Shown: positions 1 to 9,450, counted from the stretch's first letter. The stretch: 64,000 bases of DNA from OLB7 sp966250335 (GCA_966250335.1 CBINGZ010000028.1:10660-74659); one strand, 5' to 3'. Program-made: numbers and translations. The notes: a model not told the origin generated them from the sequence alone.

Positions 1-2
1 CC

Positions 3-1262
3 GGCGCCCTCGGGGGAGTCGTCGACGACATAGTACTGCTGGAGCACGAAGAAGCGATCCTGTATAGCTACGATGGCGACGGCCTTACCAGTGCCTGCAA
101 AATCGACATGAAGAACGGCGCCCTGCTCTGGAAACTGCCGTTGTTCAGGCAGAAAGGAACCTACAGGCCCGGACATGTACGACGGTTGTCGGCCATTTTC
201 GCACATGATCCGCCGGAGAGGCGTAAGTGGGAGCCCAGCTACCTGGGCTTTGATCCGGTCGGAAATGATTATCGTTATGCGAGTCTTGCCAAGGGTACTG
301 AAGGTTATGTCAGAATGATCGGTATCGCGAATGGGAGGCTGAATATCATAACAGTAGGGAAGATCCATGACCCTGCAGCGAATGCCCGCGAGCATTACAA
401 CGGCGAGAAGTTCATGACGATTGACCTTAACGACGGGAAGATTCTTGCATCACAGGCGATCGATGTGCTGAAGAATTCAGATGAGCCCGACTTCGATGCT
501 TTCTGGGACAGTCAGCCGAACATACACAATGGATCGTATATCGTTCTGGGCTTGGACAAGGTCTATATATTTCGTGGTGAAAACATGATTCACTATGATT
601 TCCCGGGCCTGATGATCACGAAGGTCGATCGGGATAGTAATGAAACGTTGATCCGAACCAGGAGCTGGCGTGGGGATACCCTGGATTACTGGAGAATCGA
701 TGTGTCCGACTTCCCTCCCAATAGATATTTGCTTGTGCGTACATTCGCTCCTAATATCGAGAGACATACTCTCTGGCAACTTGACGGGACACTCCTGATC
801 AGTCCGGATGATATCACTATGTATCCGCTTGCAACGGGTGAAATCTCTGAGAAAACGTTCATGAACCCGCGATGGAGACTCACGGCCGACCGTCTCGGTG
901 TTGGAGATATCCCGGAAAATCTTTCCGGACAAGGGGTGCTCGCCGCGAGTAATGGGGATATCGTGGTAGGTGGAAGCGACGCGATCACACTCGTTTCCGA
1001 ATCGGGAAAGTGCAGGACAAACTACGAATGGCTGTATGGGAGACCCAGCTCCTTCGAACTGTATGAATGCGATCGTGGTCTTATATTCGACGCTACAGGT
1101 GAGGCCGGTTTGTTGCCCAATATCTGCAATGATACAGTATTTGCTGCGCCTGATATTGAAAGGTACGGCAGCAACGTTCTTCCGACATATGATCGGTATG
1201 CCTTCCTGCTCGCAAGCTGGGGCAGGAGGAATTGCTTTCTTCGATGTTACAGCCTAAGGTAG
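3..1262 (+). CDS. Propeller-like hypothetical protein, 5'-partial
   Basis: The reading frame is open from the first bases of the window, so the gene begins outside it; the first internal ATG is at 108. The segment before that ATG reads like a beta-propeller blade (ILYSYDGDG ... NGALLWKLP), similar to PQQ/WD40-like repeats, which supports translation through the edge. Further blade-like stretches follow (FMTIDLNDGKILASQ, DIVVGGSDAITLVSESG). No catalytic motif is visible and I cannot name a function. The next gene (1375-2486) is a clear paralogue: both share a TEGYV segment, an IDVLKN segment, a DYWR/DFDYWRF-like segment and a V.GGSD/V.AGSD.I segment. Secretion cannot be judged because the N-terminus is missing. 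Confidence 0.7.
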   Translation, partial: GALGGVVDDIVLLEHEEAILYSYDGDGLTSACKIDMKNGALLWKLPLFRQKGTYRPGHVRRLSAIFAHDPPERRKWEPSYLGFDPVGNDYRYASLAKGTEGYVRMIGIANGRLNIITVGKIHDPAANAREHYNGEKFMTIDLNDGKILASQAIDVLKNSDEPDFDAFWDSQPNIHNGSYIVLGLDKVYIFRGENMIHYDFPGLMITKVDRDSNETLIRTRSWRGDTLDYWRIDVSDFPPNRYLLVRTFAPNIERHTLWQLDGTLLISPDDITMYPLATGEISEKTFMNPRWRLTADRLGVGDIPENLSGQGVLAASNGDIVVGGSDAITLVSESGKCRTNYEWLYGRPSSFELYECDRGLIFDATGEAGLLPNICNDTVFAAPDIERYGSNVLPTYDRYAFLLASWGRRNCFLRCYSLR

Positions 1263-1374
1263 TCGAAAGATCGAATCTCGCTTCTTGCTTGAACCGGTGA
1301 AGTATGTCTAAAACAGGGGACTACCGCTTCCCGGCGTTTCGAATCATTACTCGATGTATTAATTCAGGAATATC

Positions 1375-2486
1375 ATGAAATTGCAGCCGCCGGCTGATGA
1401 CGGCCGGGGATACCGCAAGACGACGACCGAGGGATATGTCGCGGAACTGGGAAGAACCGCCGATCGGCTTACGCTGATCACGGCGGGGCATATCCATGCC
1501 GAGGCGACGGCATCAGACCGGGCTCCATATGACGGCGAGATGCTCATTACTATCAATCTGAAGGATGGATCGACGGTCGAGGAAAAGAAGATCGATGTGC
1601 TGAAGAACGACGACACGCGCGGCTTCAACGCATTCCAGCGCCTTACGGTGACCCGGATCAACGACGTGCAGATGGTGGTCGGGGGCGACGCCGTTCACTT
1701 CCGTCGCGGCGACAAGTTCCATACCGAGCCGTTCCCGGGCCGTTCCCGGGCCGTTCAGTATCGCTTCTGGGGGTGACGGAGCTTCAGCCCGGCCTTTCCG
1801 TATCGTTTCGGGGGGCGCAGGGGAACAACGCCTTCGTCGGCGCCGGCTCGGATGACGATGAATTCGACTACTGGAGGTTCGATCTTTCCTCCATGCCTCC
1901 CAGCCGCCATCTGATTGCCCGCATCCCCTCGATGAACCCGATGTTCCTCTATCACTCTCCGTTCCCGGGGCTGCTGGTCGTTACCGACGACGATATCTCG
2001 TGCCATGCTCCCGTCGCCGGGGAGGTGGGGCCGAGGACCTTCTCGAACCCGCTCTGGCGTTTCAGCGCCGACGAGCTGGAGATCGGCGATATGCCGAGCG
2101 GACCTAGAATGCAGATGACCCCGACCTGGATGATGGAGTCGATATGGGCGACGAGCGAAGGGGAGGTGGTCGTTGCGGGGAGCGACGGAATTGCCTTCAT
2201 ATCGCGTGACGGCAGATCCCGGGCTACCCACGAGTGGTCGCCGGAACTCGAACTCGACTTCTCTTCCACGGTCGCTCCTGCTTCGCAGGCGGTCATGGAG
2301 GTCGGGAAAGGGCTCGTCTACTCCAGCGGCGGGGAGACCGTGATCCTCTCCAACGGGTGCGACCCGAAGCCTCTGGTGAAGAAGGAGATCGCTCAGAAGG
2401 ATGCCCGTGTGCTGGTCGGCAGCAATGCCTCGGTCGTGATCCTGGACGTGAGCGAAGGGACCGTTTCCTGCTACCATCTGAAGTAG
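1375..2486 (+). pseudogene. N-truncated, frameshifted paralogue of the preceding gene
   Basis: Two overlapping open frames (1375-1776, and 1773-2486 with a GTG start) together match the C-terminal two-thirds of the preceding gene. The first frame ends after HTEPFPGRSR. An 11-base unit (GCCGTTCCCGG) is tandemly repeated at 1728-1756. Removing one copy joins the two frames into one continuous product that keeps the paralogue's order (FPG ... DEFDYWRFDL ... GDGEV-like blade ... YHLK end). The N-terminal blades of the paralogue are absent, and the 112 bases upstream show no trace of them. A plausible ribosome site (AGGAA) precedes the ATG at 1375, so a short protein may still be made. The alternative is a sequencing or assembly artefact at the repeat. 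Confidence 0.7.
1728..1756. repeat. 11-bp tandem duplication causing a frameshift
   Basis: GCCGTTCCCGG occurs twice in direct succession (1728-1738 and 1739-1749), followed by a partial third copy (GCCGTTC, 1750-1756). Eleven is not a multiple of three, and the shift accounts exactly for the change of frame between the two halves of the paralogue. Confidence 0.85.
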
Positions 2487-2642
2487 AAACCGACTCCCCC
2501 CATCCCCACCTCATAATAACTTGCAACCCTTAAATGCTTGTCGGGGTGGGGCCGGGGGGCCAGTTTGCCTGCTTCGGATTCCTTACAGTCGTCGTACGGT
2601 CGCTCGGTTGCGGCGTTACGCGATCCTTTTTCAACGGTCCAT
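2487..2642 (+). promoter_or_regulatory. typA leader with an imperfect long inverted repeat
   Basis: The gap before typA holds a C-run/G-run dyad: CCCCCCATCCCCACC at 2496-2510 faces GGTGGGGCCGGGGGG at 2545-2559. Thirteen of 15 positions pair, and 34 bases lie between the arms. It could be the terminator of the upstream locus, although no T-run follows, or a structured typA leader. No promoter is clearly recognisable. Confidence 0.35.
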
Positions 2643-4490
2643 ATGAAACAGTTGAGCTCCAACACGAAGCTTCGGAATATCGCGATCATTGCCCACGTCG
2701 ACCACGGCAAGACCACCCTCGTCGACCACATGTTCCGTCAGAGCGGCGTCTTCCGTGCCGGTCAGGACGTGGAGACGCGCGTGATGGACAGCATGGATCT
2801 GGAACGCGAGAGGGGGATCACCATCGCCGCCAAGAACTGCTCGGTGCAGTGGAACGATGTGAAGATCAACATCCTCGACACCCCCGGCCACGCCGACTTC
2901 GGCGGTGAGGTGGAACGTGCCCTCATGATGGTCGACGGGGCGATCCTCCTGGTCGACTCCTCCGAGGGACCCCTTCCCCAGACCCGTTTCGTTCTCAAGA
3001 AGGCGCTCGATTCCGGCCTGAAGATCATCGTCGTCGTCAACAAGATCGACCGCAAGGACGCGCGTCCCCAGGAAGTTCTCAACGAGATCTACGACCTCTT
3101 CATCGATCTGGACGCCAGCGACGAACAGATCGAGTTCCCGGTCCTCTACGCCATCGGCCGCAACGGCGTGGCGCAGAAGACGCTGGAGGAACAGGGGGAG
3201 ACCCTGATGCCGCTGTTCGAGGCGATCGTCAACGAGATACCGGCGCCGCAGTTCGATCCGGAGGAGCCGTTCCAGATGCTCGTATCGGATCTCGATTATT
3301 CGGACTATGTCGGCCGCCTGGCGATCGGCAAGGTGATCAACGGGGTCGTCAAGGGGAACGACGACCTGGTCCGGATCGATCAGGAGGGGAATGCGCTCCA
3401 GCTCCGCGTCTCCAAGCTCCAGGCCTACGACGGCGTCGCCGTCAGCGAGGTCCCGGAGGTGGAGGCGGGGGATATCGCGATCCTGGCGGGGATCGAGGAG
3501 GTCCATATCGGCGACACGATCTGCACCCGGAGCGCACCGAAGGCGCTCAAGCGGATCACCGTCGACGAGCCGACCATCTCCATGATGTTCACCATCAACA
3601 GCTCCCCCCTCTCCGGCAAGGAAGGGAAGCATGTGCAGTCGGGCAAGATCCGTGAGCGCCTGCTGAAGGAGACGCTCCGGAACGTCGCGATCCAGGTGGA
3701 GGAGGCGACCGACAGGGACAACTTCACGGTGAAGGGGAGAGGCGAGTTCCAGATGGCGATCCTGATCGAGACGATGCGCCGCGAAGGATTCGAGCTGAGC
3801 GTCGGCCGCCCGCAGGTGATCTACAAGAAGAAGGATGGCAGGATCATGGAGCCGATCGAACATCTCTTCGTCGACTGCGACGAGTCGTTCATCGGCGTCG
3901 TCTCGGAAAAGCTCTCGCGCCGCAAGGGGCGGATGATCAATCTGGTCAACCATGGAACAGGTCGGGTCAGGATGGAATTCTCCGTCCCCTCCCGCTCGCT
4001 CATCGGCTATCGCAACGAGTTCCTGACCGATACCAAGGGGACCGGCATGATGAACTCCTATCTGGCCGGCTACGAGGAACATCGCGGCGAGTTCCCGACC
4101 CGCCTCACCGGCTCGCTCGTCTCCGACCGCACCGGCGAGGCGCTCTCCTACGCCCTCTTCAACCTGGAGCCGCGCGGCGTCCTCTTCTCGGTGCCGGGCG
4201 ACCCGGTGTACGAAGGGCTGATCGTCGGGGAGCACAACCGCGACAACGATCTGAACGTGAACCCCTGCAAGGCGAAGAAGCTCACGAACATGCGCGCCTC
4301 CGGCAAGGATGAAGGGATCGTGCTGACCCCCGTCACGCCGATGACCCTGGAGCGGGCGATCGAGTTCATCAAGGATGACGAGATGGTGGAGGTCACGCCG
4401 AAGAGCATCCGCCTGCGCAAGGCGATACTTTCCGCCACCGACCGCCAGCGCCTCCGTCCGGAGAAGATGGCGGCGGAAGAGAACGATTGA
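2643..4490 (+). CDS. typA: Ribosome-associated GTPase TypA/BipA
   Basis: The product is about 615 aa, the normal length for TypA/BipA, a translational GTPase that binds the 70S ribosome and acts in stress adaptation and ribosome assembly. The G1 motif AHVDHGKTTL lies near residue 15, switch II DTPGHADFGGEVER near 80 and NKID near 130. EF-G-like domains follow, then the TypA-specific C-terminal domain (NPCKAKKLTNMRASGKDEG). The frame is open for 35 codons upstream, but the ATG at 2643 gives the family N-terminus (NIAIIAHVDHG about 10 residues in). The gene appears monocistronic. Confidence 0.96.
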   Translation: MKQLSSNTKLRNIAIIAHVDHGKTTLVDHMFRQSGVFRAGQDVETRVMDSMDLERERGITIAAKNCSVQWNDVKINILDTPGHADFGGEVERALMMVDGAILLVDSSEGPLPQTRFVLKKALDSGLKIIVVVNKIDRKDARPQEVLNEIYDLFIDLDASDEQIEFPVLYAIGRNGVAQKTLEEQGETLMPLFEAIVNEIPAPQFDPEEPFQMLVSDLDYSDYVGRLAIGKVINGVVKGNDDLVRIDQEGNALQLRVSKLQAYDGVAVSEVPEVEAGDIAILAGIEEVHIGDTICTRSAPKALKRITVDEPTISMMFTINSSPLSGKEGKHVQSGKIRERLLKETLRNVAIQVEEATDRDNFTVKGRGEFQMAILIETMRREGFELSVGRPQVIYKKKDGRIMEPIEHLFVDCDESFIGVVSEKLSRRKGRMINLVNHGTGRVRMEFSVPSRSLIGYRNEFLTDTKGTGMMNSYLAGYEEHRGEFPTRLTGSLVSDRTGEALSYALFNLEPRGVLFSVPGDPVYEGLIVGEHNRDNDLNVNPCKAKKLTNMRASGKDEGIVLTPVTPMTLERAIEFIKDDEMVEVTPKSIRLRKAILSATDRQRLRPEKMAAEEND

Positions 4491-4647
4491 TCCGGAACGA
4501 ATCGTACCATACTGTACGATCGCTTCCATCGTGTTGACTTATCTCAACGGTTTCGTAGCTTCGAACCCCGGCCGTCCCGGAGGCGCCCATTCAGGCCCCT
4601 CCGGGACCGACCGCGGCTTCTGAACGAGTCGTTATCGAGGAGATGTC

Positions 4648-7083
4648 ATGCCTGCTACAGCCGCCATTGCGAACAAGAGCCTGAACGGGGAGTCGACCCG
4701 CCGGAAAGGACCGGAGAAACAGGAGTTTCCGTTCGGTACGGTCCTCAGTCTTGAACCCCTCATCGCCTACGTGCGGGAATCGATGTGTCGTCTGCGCGAC
4801 GACATGGCGCCCCTTCGCGACAAGATCGAGGAGGCGCTCGCCGCGGCGCCGGAACTGAACGGGCCGATTCATGATCTGTCGGTGATCGATAGATATCGCG
4901 AGGTCGTCGATCTCCTCATGTCGGTGATCTTTCCCCCGGCGAACTGGGATCGCGAGTCTCGCGGCGCGATTGTTCCATACACCTTCACTCCCTTCTATCA
5001 TACCCCCGCGTTCAGCCGTCTGCTGATCGACTCCGACGGCGACAGAGGAAGCATTGCGGCGCTTGCAAGGAACGAAGGGTTCGTGACGGGGCGCACGCTG
5101 AGCGCCTATCTCTGGATCCTCCGCCGGTTCTACGATATTTCCGTCGAGTTCGCGTTCCCTGTGATCGCTACCGTCCCCGATCCCGATACCGGGCTGGAGC
5201 GATATTACAAGCTGGAGGCGGATGTCCGGTTCCAGGAGGTGCACGCGCGCGGTCCGGTGGAACCCCTTACCGACGAGCAGCGGGCAAGGATTCTGGATAA
5301 CCTCTCGGATCTCGATATGTGGAGGGATATCATCCCGACCGACATGTTCGAGTTCACCGGCTTCGCCGTGATCAACGCGATCGACATGACCGATCAGCAG
5401 GTGGTCTCCGAGCTGACCCGCGAGCTGATCCGCAACGACGCCATCGTCTCCTTCGACGGATTCGAACGCCTGCAGAGTCAGATGCGGACGCTCCTTCGCC
5501 GTCCTGGGCTCTTCATGAGCATTGCGGCGCTGGAGGGGGAGGAGCTGATGGTGCTGAACTACGGCGCCAAGGTGAAGGCCGGCTGCGTCTTCACCGATGC
5601 GATGCGATATAAGATGAAGGGGTTCTCCGGGTCGATCTACCAGCGGGCGTTCACGGGGGGAAATATCGAGATCATAGAGAATCTCGATACCTACCCCGCC
5701 AAGTCGCAGGTGGAGGAGTCGATGATCCTCAAGGGGTACAGGAACGTTCTGGTCGCCCCGTTGAAGGATGAGAAGAGGGTGATCGGGTCGCTGACCCTCT
5801 GGTCGGCGGAGGCGGGGGATATCGATTCGCTCAACTCGATGAAGCTCATTGATATCCTGCCGCTCTTCTCCATCGCAGTGCAGCGGAGCATGGACGACCT
5901 GCGGAACCGCGTCCAGCGGGTGATCCGGCAGGAGTATACCGCGATCCATCCCTCGGTCGAATGGCGGTTCCGGAAGGCGTCGTTCAACTATATCCGCCAG
6001 CAGGATCTGGGGGAACGGCCGGTCATCGAGCCGATCGTCTTTGCCGATGTCTACCCGCTCTTCGGCGAGTCGGATATCAGGAACTCCTCGGTGCAGCGGA
6101 ACGAGGCGATCCAGCACGATCTGATAGAACAGCTCGACCTGGCCCGCGACGTGGTCGGGCTCGCCCGCACGCACCGCGATCTTCCGATCCTCGACAATGT
6201 ATCGTACAAGCTCGGAAAGATCTCCGACAACCTGAAGGGGGGACTCCATTCCGGCGACGAAGGGGGAGTGCTCGACATGCTCAAGACGGAGATCGAGCCC
6301 CTCTTCACCCACCTGGCGGAGTTCGATCCGGAGATCGCGCACGCCGTGGAGAACTATCGTGCCATGCTCGACAGCGATCTCGGCATCCTCCACAACAAGC
6401 GCCGTGATTTCGAGGAGAGCGTCAACACCCTCACCAGGCTCCTCGCCTCCTATATCGACGGCGAGGAGCGGAGGGCGCAGGCGATGTTCCCCCACTACTT
6501 CGAACAGCATACCACCGACGGTGTCGATTTCGGGATGTACGTGGGGGCGTCGCTCAACGAGAAGGGAGTCTTCGATCCGATCTATCTGAAGAACCTTCGG
6601 CTCTGGCAGCTGATGGTCCTCTGCGGGTCGGCGCGTGAGGCCGAGCGGATCAGACCGAAGCTGAAGATCCCGCTGGAGATGACCCATCTGATCCTCGTGC
6701 AGAGCATTCCCCTCTCGATCCGCTTCCTGCACGACGAGAAGCAGTTCGGCGTCGACGGCGCCTACAACATCCGCTACGAGATCATGAAGAAGCGGATCGA
6801 CAAGGCGACGATCATCGGCACCGACGAGCGCCTGACGCAGCCGGGTCGTATCGCGATCGTCTATTCCCAGGCGAAGGAGGCGCACGAGTACCGCGAGTAT
6901 ATCGAGTACCTTCAGTCGACCGGCGAGCTGGAGGAGGAGGTGGAGGATGTGGAGCTGGAGCCGTTGCAGGGGATCCAGGGGCTGCGCGCGCTCCGGGTGG
7001 CGGTGGTCGGCGGACAGGCCCCGGCGCCGACCGATCGGATCGACGAGGCGGTGTGGGCTGTTTCATCGCATATCGAGGGATAG
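4648..7083 (+). CDS. Large GAF-domain protein of unknown function
   Basis: This 811-aa soluble protein has no signal peptide or membrane segment. Residues about 280-415 resemble a GAF small-molecule sensor domain (RTLLRRPGLFMSIAALEGEEL to the VLVAPLKDEKRVIGSLTLW strand, then a helix). The flanking ~270 N-terminal and ~390 C-terminal residues match no domain I can name, and the C-terminus carries an acidic ELEEEVEDVELE stretch. No kinase, cyclase or HTH output domain is visible. Similar large GAF proteins are, to my knowledge, found in Bacteroidota. The start at ATG 4648 is supported by AGGAGA at 4638-4643. A signalling or redox-sensing role would be inference. Confidence 0.75.
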   Translation: MPATAAIANKSLNGESTRRKGPEKQEFPFGTVLSLEPLIAYVRESMCRLRDDMAPLRDKIEEALAAAPELNGPIHDLSVIDRYREVVDLLMSVIFPPANWDRESRGAIVPYTFTPFYHTPAFSRLLIDSDGDRGSIAALARNEGFVTGRTLSAYLWILRRFYDISVEFAFPVIATVPDPDTGLERYYKLEADVRFQEVHARGPVEPLTDEQRARILDNLSDLDMWRDIIPTDMFEFTGFAVINAIDMTDQQVVSELTRELIRNDAIVSFDGFERLQSQMRTLLRRPGLFMSIAALEGEELMVLNYGAKVKAGCVFTDAMRYKMKGFSGSIYQRAFTGGNIEIIENLDTYPAKSQVEESMILKGYRNVLVAPLKDEKRVIGSLTLWSAEAGDIDSLNSMKLIDILPLFSIAVQRSMDDLRNRVQRVIRQEYTAIHPSVEWRFRKASFNYIRQQDLGERPVIEPIVFADVYPLFGESDIRNSSVQRNEAIQHDLIEQLDLARDVVGLARTHRDLPILDNVSYKLGKISDNLKGGLHSGDEGGVLDMLKTEIEPLFTHLAEFDPEIAHAVENYRAMLDSDLGILHNKRRDFEESVNTLTRLLASYIDGEERRAQAMFPHYFEQHTTDGVDFGMYVGASLNEKGVFDPIYLKNLRLWQLMVLCGSAREAERIRPKLKIPLEMTHLILVQSIPLSIRFLHDEKQFGVDGAYNIRYEIMKKRIDKATIIGTDERLTQPGRIAIVYSQAKEAHEYREYIEYLQSTGELEEEVEDVELEPLQGIQGLRALRVAVVGGQAPAPTDRIDEAVWAVSSHIEG

Positions 7084-7147
7084 GGGGCGGCGGGATTTCC
7101 GATCAAGATGTCGTAGAGCGATTATTCTGAACGAATCATACTCCCTC

Positions 7148-7504
7148 ATGGATCTCTCGACGCTGCGTGACTACTGCCTGGGGAAGCCGGGGACGTCCGA
7201 GGATATGCCGTTCGGCGACGGTGTCCTCGTGTTCCGCGTGGGAGGGAAGATCTTTGCGCTGGCGATGGTGGAATCGATCCCGCTCCGATTCAATCTCAAA
7301 TGCGACCCGCAGCAGGCCCTTGAGCTGCGGGAGCGGTACGAATCGGTGCTCCCCGGCTACCATCAGGACAAGCGACACTGGAACACGATCATCGCCGACG
7401 GCTCGGTTCCCGCCCGGGAGCTGCGCGGGATGATCGATCACTCCTATGAGCTGGTGGCCAAGAGTCTGAACAAGAAGGATCGCGAGGCGATGGGGCTGGG
7501 GTGA
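7148..7504 (+). CDS. MmcQ/YjbR family protein
   Basis: The 118-aa protein has the YjbR pattern: an LRDYCLGKPGTSEDMPFG start, a middle FRVGGKIFAL strand, a KCDPQQALELRERY helix and the HWNTIIADGSVP segment near the end. The family has a CyaY-like fold and is annotated as DNA-binding, with no settled biochemical role. The ATG at 7148 is chosen because residues encoded further upstream are not family-like. The gene lies 64 bp after the GAF gene and could be cotranscribed with it. Confidence 0.85.
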   Translation: MDLSTLRDYCLGKPGTSEDMPFGDGVLVFRVGGKIFALAMVESIPLRFNLKCDPQQALELRERYESVLPGYHQDKRHWNTIIADGSVPARELRGMIDHSYELVAKSLNKKDREAMGLG

Positions 7505-7552
7505 GACGGATGAACCTGAAGGTCGTCGAATCATGAATCGGAATTCCGGATC

Positions 7553-7996
7553 GTGGCCACATATCTTCTGACATGGAATCCCGCCAAATGGGAATGGAAG
7601 GATTACGACGACCGGCTCCGTGAGGTGGCCGAGCGCGGGTCGTTCACCTTCCCGTGGGATACCGGCGCCAACCGTCGCGTCCGCGCCGGCGACCGCGTCT
7701 TTCTTCTGCGGCAGGGGCTGGAACCGCGCGGCATCGTCGGCTCCGGTCATGCGGTCTCAGACGTCTACCAGGACGAACACTGGAACCCGATCCGGGAAGG
7801 GCTCGCCAACTATATCGTGGTCGAATGGGATCATCTGGTCGACCCCACCCGCGACTGGTATATCCCGCGCAAACGCCTCGACGCCGAAATATTCAGCGGC
7901 GTCCACTGGAACACGCAGCGCTCCGGCATCACCATCAGAGAAGATGTCGCGGAGATCCTGGAAGAGGAGTGGGAGAGAGCGATGCGCGGGAGATAG
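7553..7996 (+). CDS. EVE/PUA-like domain protein
   Basis: This is a 147-aa single-domain protein. The N-terminus TYLLTWNPAKWEWKDY, the basic-aromatic GDRVFLLRQG segment, GIVGSGHAVSDVY and the YIVVEWDHL strand match EVE-type (PUA-like) domains. Those bind modified nucleobases and often occur alone or fused to restriction nucleases. No nuclease domain is attached here. Translation starts at GTG 7553; the ATG at 7533 is out of frame. The gene follows yjbR by 48 bp. Confidence 0.75.
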   Translation: MATYLLTWNPAKWEWKDYDDRLREVAERGSFTFPWDTGANRRVRAGDRVFLLRQGLEPRGIVGSGHAVSDVYQDEHWNPIREGLANYIVVEWDHLVDPTRDWYIPRKRLDAEIFSGVHWNTQRSGITIREDVAEILEEEWERAMRGR

Positions 7997-8068
7997 GAAA
8001 GACCTGCCTCCGTATCTGTCGGCTGTCTCCGTTGCGGCCGTCAGCTGCCTCGTATTTCGATGTCATCT

Positions 8069-8584
8069 CTATCGTCCCGCCTCCTGATCCTGCGGCCACC
8101 ACCCCTCCCATTCGATCCCCTCGATTCCATCTCCCCGCAGCCGCTCGACCAGCTGTCCCGTGTGATGCTGAACATGTCGGATGTTGTAGAGATGAAGCTC
8201 CAGTCGCGAGAAGGGGAGCCATTCGAACCCGGAGGGATCCGCGAACGGCTCGGCGGCGATCCGGGATTCCAGCGATGTCGCGATCCGATCCGTGTACGCA
8301 AGAAGCTGCTCCTTCGTGTACGGGCACGTGCCGTCGGGTTCGGCGGGAACGTACGACCTGAAGAACTGCATGCCGCGGATTCCATACTCCCACGGCTCGA
8401 ACTCTCCCTCGGAAGGGGAGAGGTAGAAATGGGTGTAGAAGAGGGTATGGTAGGCGATATGCCAGAAGCGGTTCCCCTGCGTGGGGTCGTCCCAGACCTT
8501 ATCGGGGCATCGAAGGATCGTTTCCCGAAGCATGACGAGAGCCGATCCGTACTGGGATCGGAGAATATCGTGGAGCTGTTCCAT
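8069..8584 (-). CDS. DinB-like metal-binding protein
   Basis: This 171-aa protein looks like a four-helix DinB/YfiT fold. Potential metal-ligand histidines lie in RFWHIAYHTLFYTHFY (about residues 42-54) and in the final helix LYNIRHVQHHTGQLVERL. The family includes bacillithiol or mycothiol S-transferases and stress-induced proteins; the substrate here is unknown. It is convergent with the EVE-domain gene. Confidence 0.82.
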   Translation of the reverse strand: MEQLHDILRSQYGSALVMLRETILRCPDKVWDDPTQGNRFWHIAYHTLFYTHFYLSPSEGEFEPWEYGIRGMQFFRSYVPAEPDGTCPYTKEQLLAYTDRIATSLESRIAAEPFADPSGFEWLPFSRLELHLYNIRHVQHHTGQLVERLRGDGIEGIEWEGWWPQDQEAGR

Positions 8585-8667
8585 CGGTTGCAGAGCCGGT
8601 TGTGATTATGAGGATATCGTGATACGAACGGTTCGCGGAGGTCGGTCGGCTTCCTTCGCTCCCGGAG

Positions 8668-9444
8668 TCAGAGCGCCCTGTAGTAGAACCCCAGTCCGAC
8701 ATTGATGCAGTCGAGCCGGTGATGTCTCCTGCTCGTCTCCGTGCGGGGCTCCTCGGTCAGCGTATGCTCGGTGGAGGAGTGGACCATGTTCATCCTGCCG
8801 TAAACATACGCACCCCGGAGCTGCAGTCCCCACCTCGATTCTCCCTTGTTGAAGGTAGCGCGGAACATGAGCGTGGGGATCAGCGTAAAGGCGTTGCCGC
8901 CGCTGATGTTCCGGTCGAGCCTCCGGTATTCGTTGCTCTGCGGCTTCTTGAGCAGCACCGACCATTCCACGGATCTGACATTGATATTGCCGGCAAGAAG
9001 TCCCGGCTCGAACGCCAGCGCGTCGATCAGCGGGATGCGGTACGACAGACCGAGTACCGCCGCGGTCGTCGAGAACGGGGTCATGGAATGGTTGAGGATG
9101 ATGTCGTCGGGATAGTTCCTGCTGGAGTATTCCTCCAGGATCGTCTGTCCCTGAATGATCATGTTGTCGACGACCCCTTCCACCGTCAGCCGGTCGGTGA
9201 CACGCCATGCAACGGTTCCGACGAACGATCCGTAGTTCCCCGAGCTGTCCATGATGTAGAGCGGATCGTCCGGTGTCGTCCCGCGGTTCGCGAGCGGGAC
9301 CGCGACCCCCCATATCATGCCGAAGGAGAGGGGATAGTCGCTCTTCGATATTTTTGCATCGTGTTCGGTACTATCGCTCTGCGCCGCGCATGCAAGGGAG
9401 ACCAGCAGCAGAGCGCAGATCGATATCGTTGCGTGCCGGATCAT
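8668..9444 (-). CDS. Outer-membrane barrel-like protein, module copy 1
   Basis: This 258-aa protein has an N-terminal signal peptide ending near ACAAQS, then alternating amphipathic strands, and ends in an aromatic strand (INVGLGFYYRAL) typical of outer-membrane beta-barrels. Copy 2 (10126-10908) is a close paralogue: both share a PLxNRG loop, WRxTDRLTVEGV, LSYRIPL, FEPGLLAGNxxVxSxxWSVLLK and SRWGLQLR. Copy 3 (11611-12357) is more distant. The gene starts 6 bp after the stop of its partner lipoprotein gene, so the two are almost certainly cotranscribed. The function is unknown. Confidence 0.8.
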   Translation of the reverse strand: MIRHATISICALLLVSLACAAQSDSTEHDAKISKSDYPLSFGMIWGVAVPLANRGTTPDDPLYIMDSSGNYGSFVGTVAWRVTDRLTVEGVVDNMIIQGQTILEEYSSRNYPDDIILNHSMTPFSTTAAVLGLSYRIPLIDALAFEPGLLAGNINVRSVEWSVLLKKPQSNEYRRLDRNISGGNAFTLIPTLMFRATFNKGESRWGLQLRGAYVYGRMNMVHSSTEHTLTEEPRTETSRRHHRLDCINVGLGFYYRAL

Positions 9445-9450
9445 CGGGTC

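Noticed and set aside
4591..6885. Long minus-strand frame opposite the GAF protein gene
   Set aside because: Low-complexity shadow translation; the plus-strand product has a recognisable GAF domain and ribosome site.
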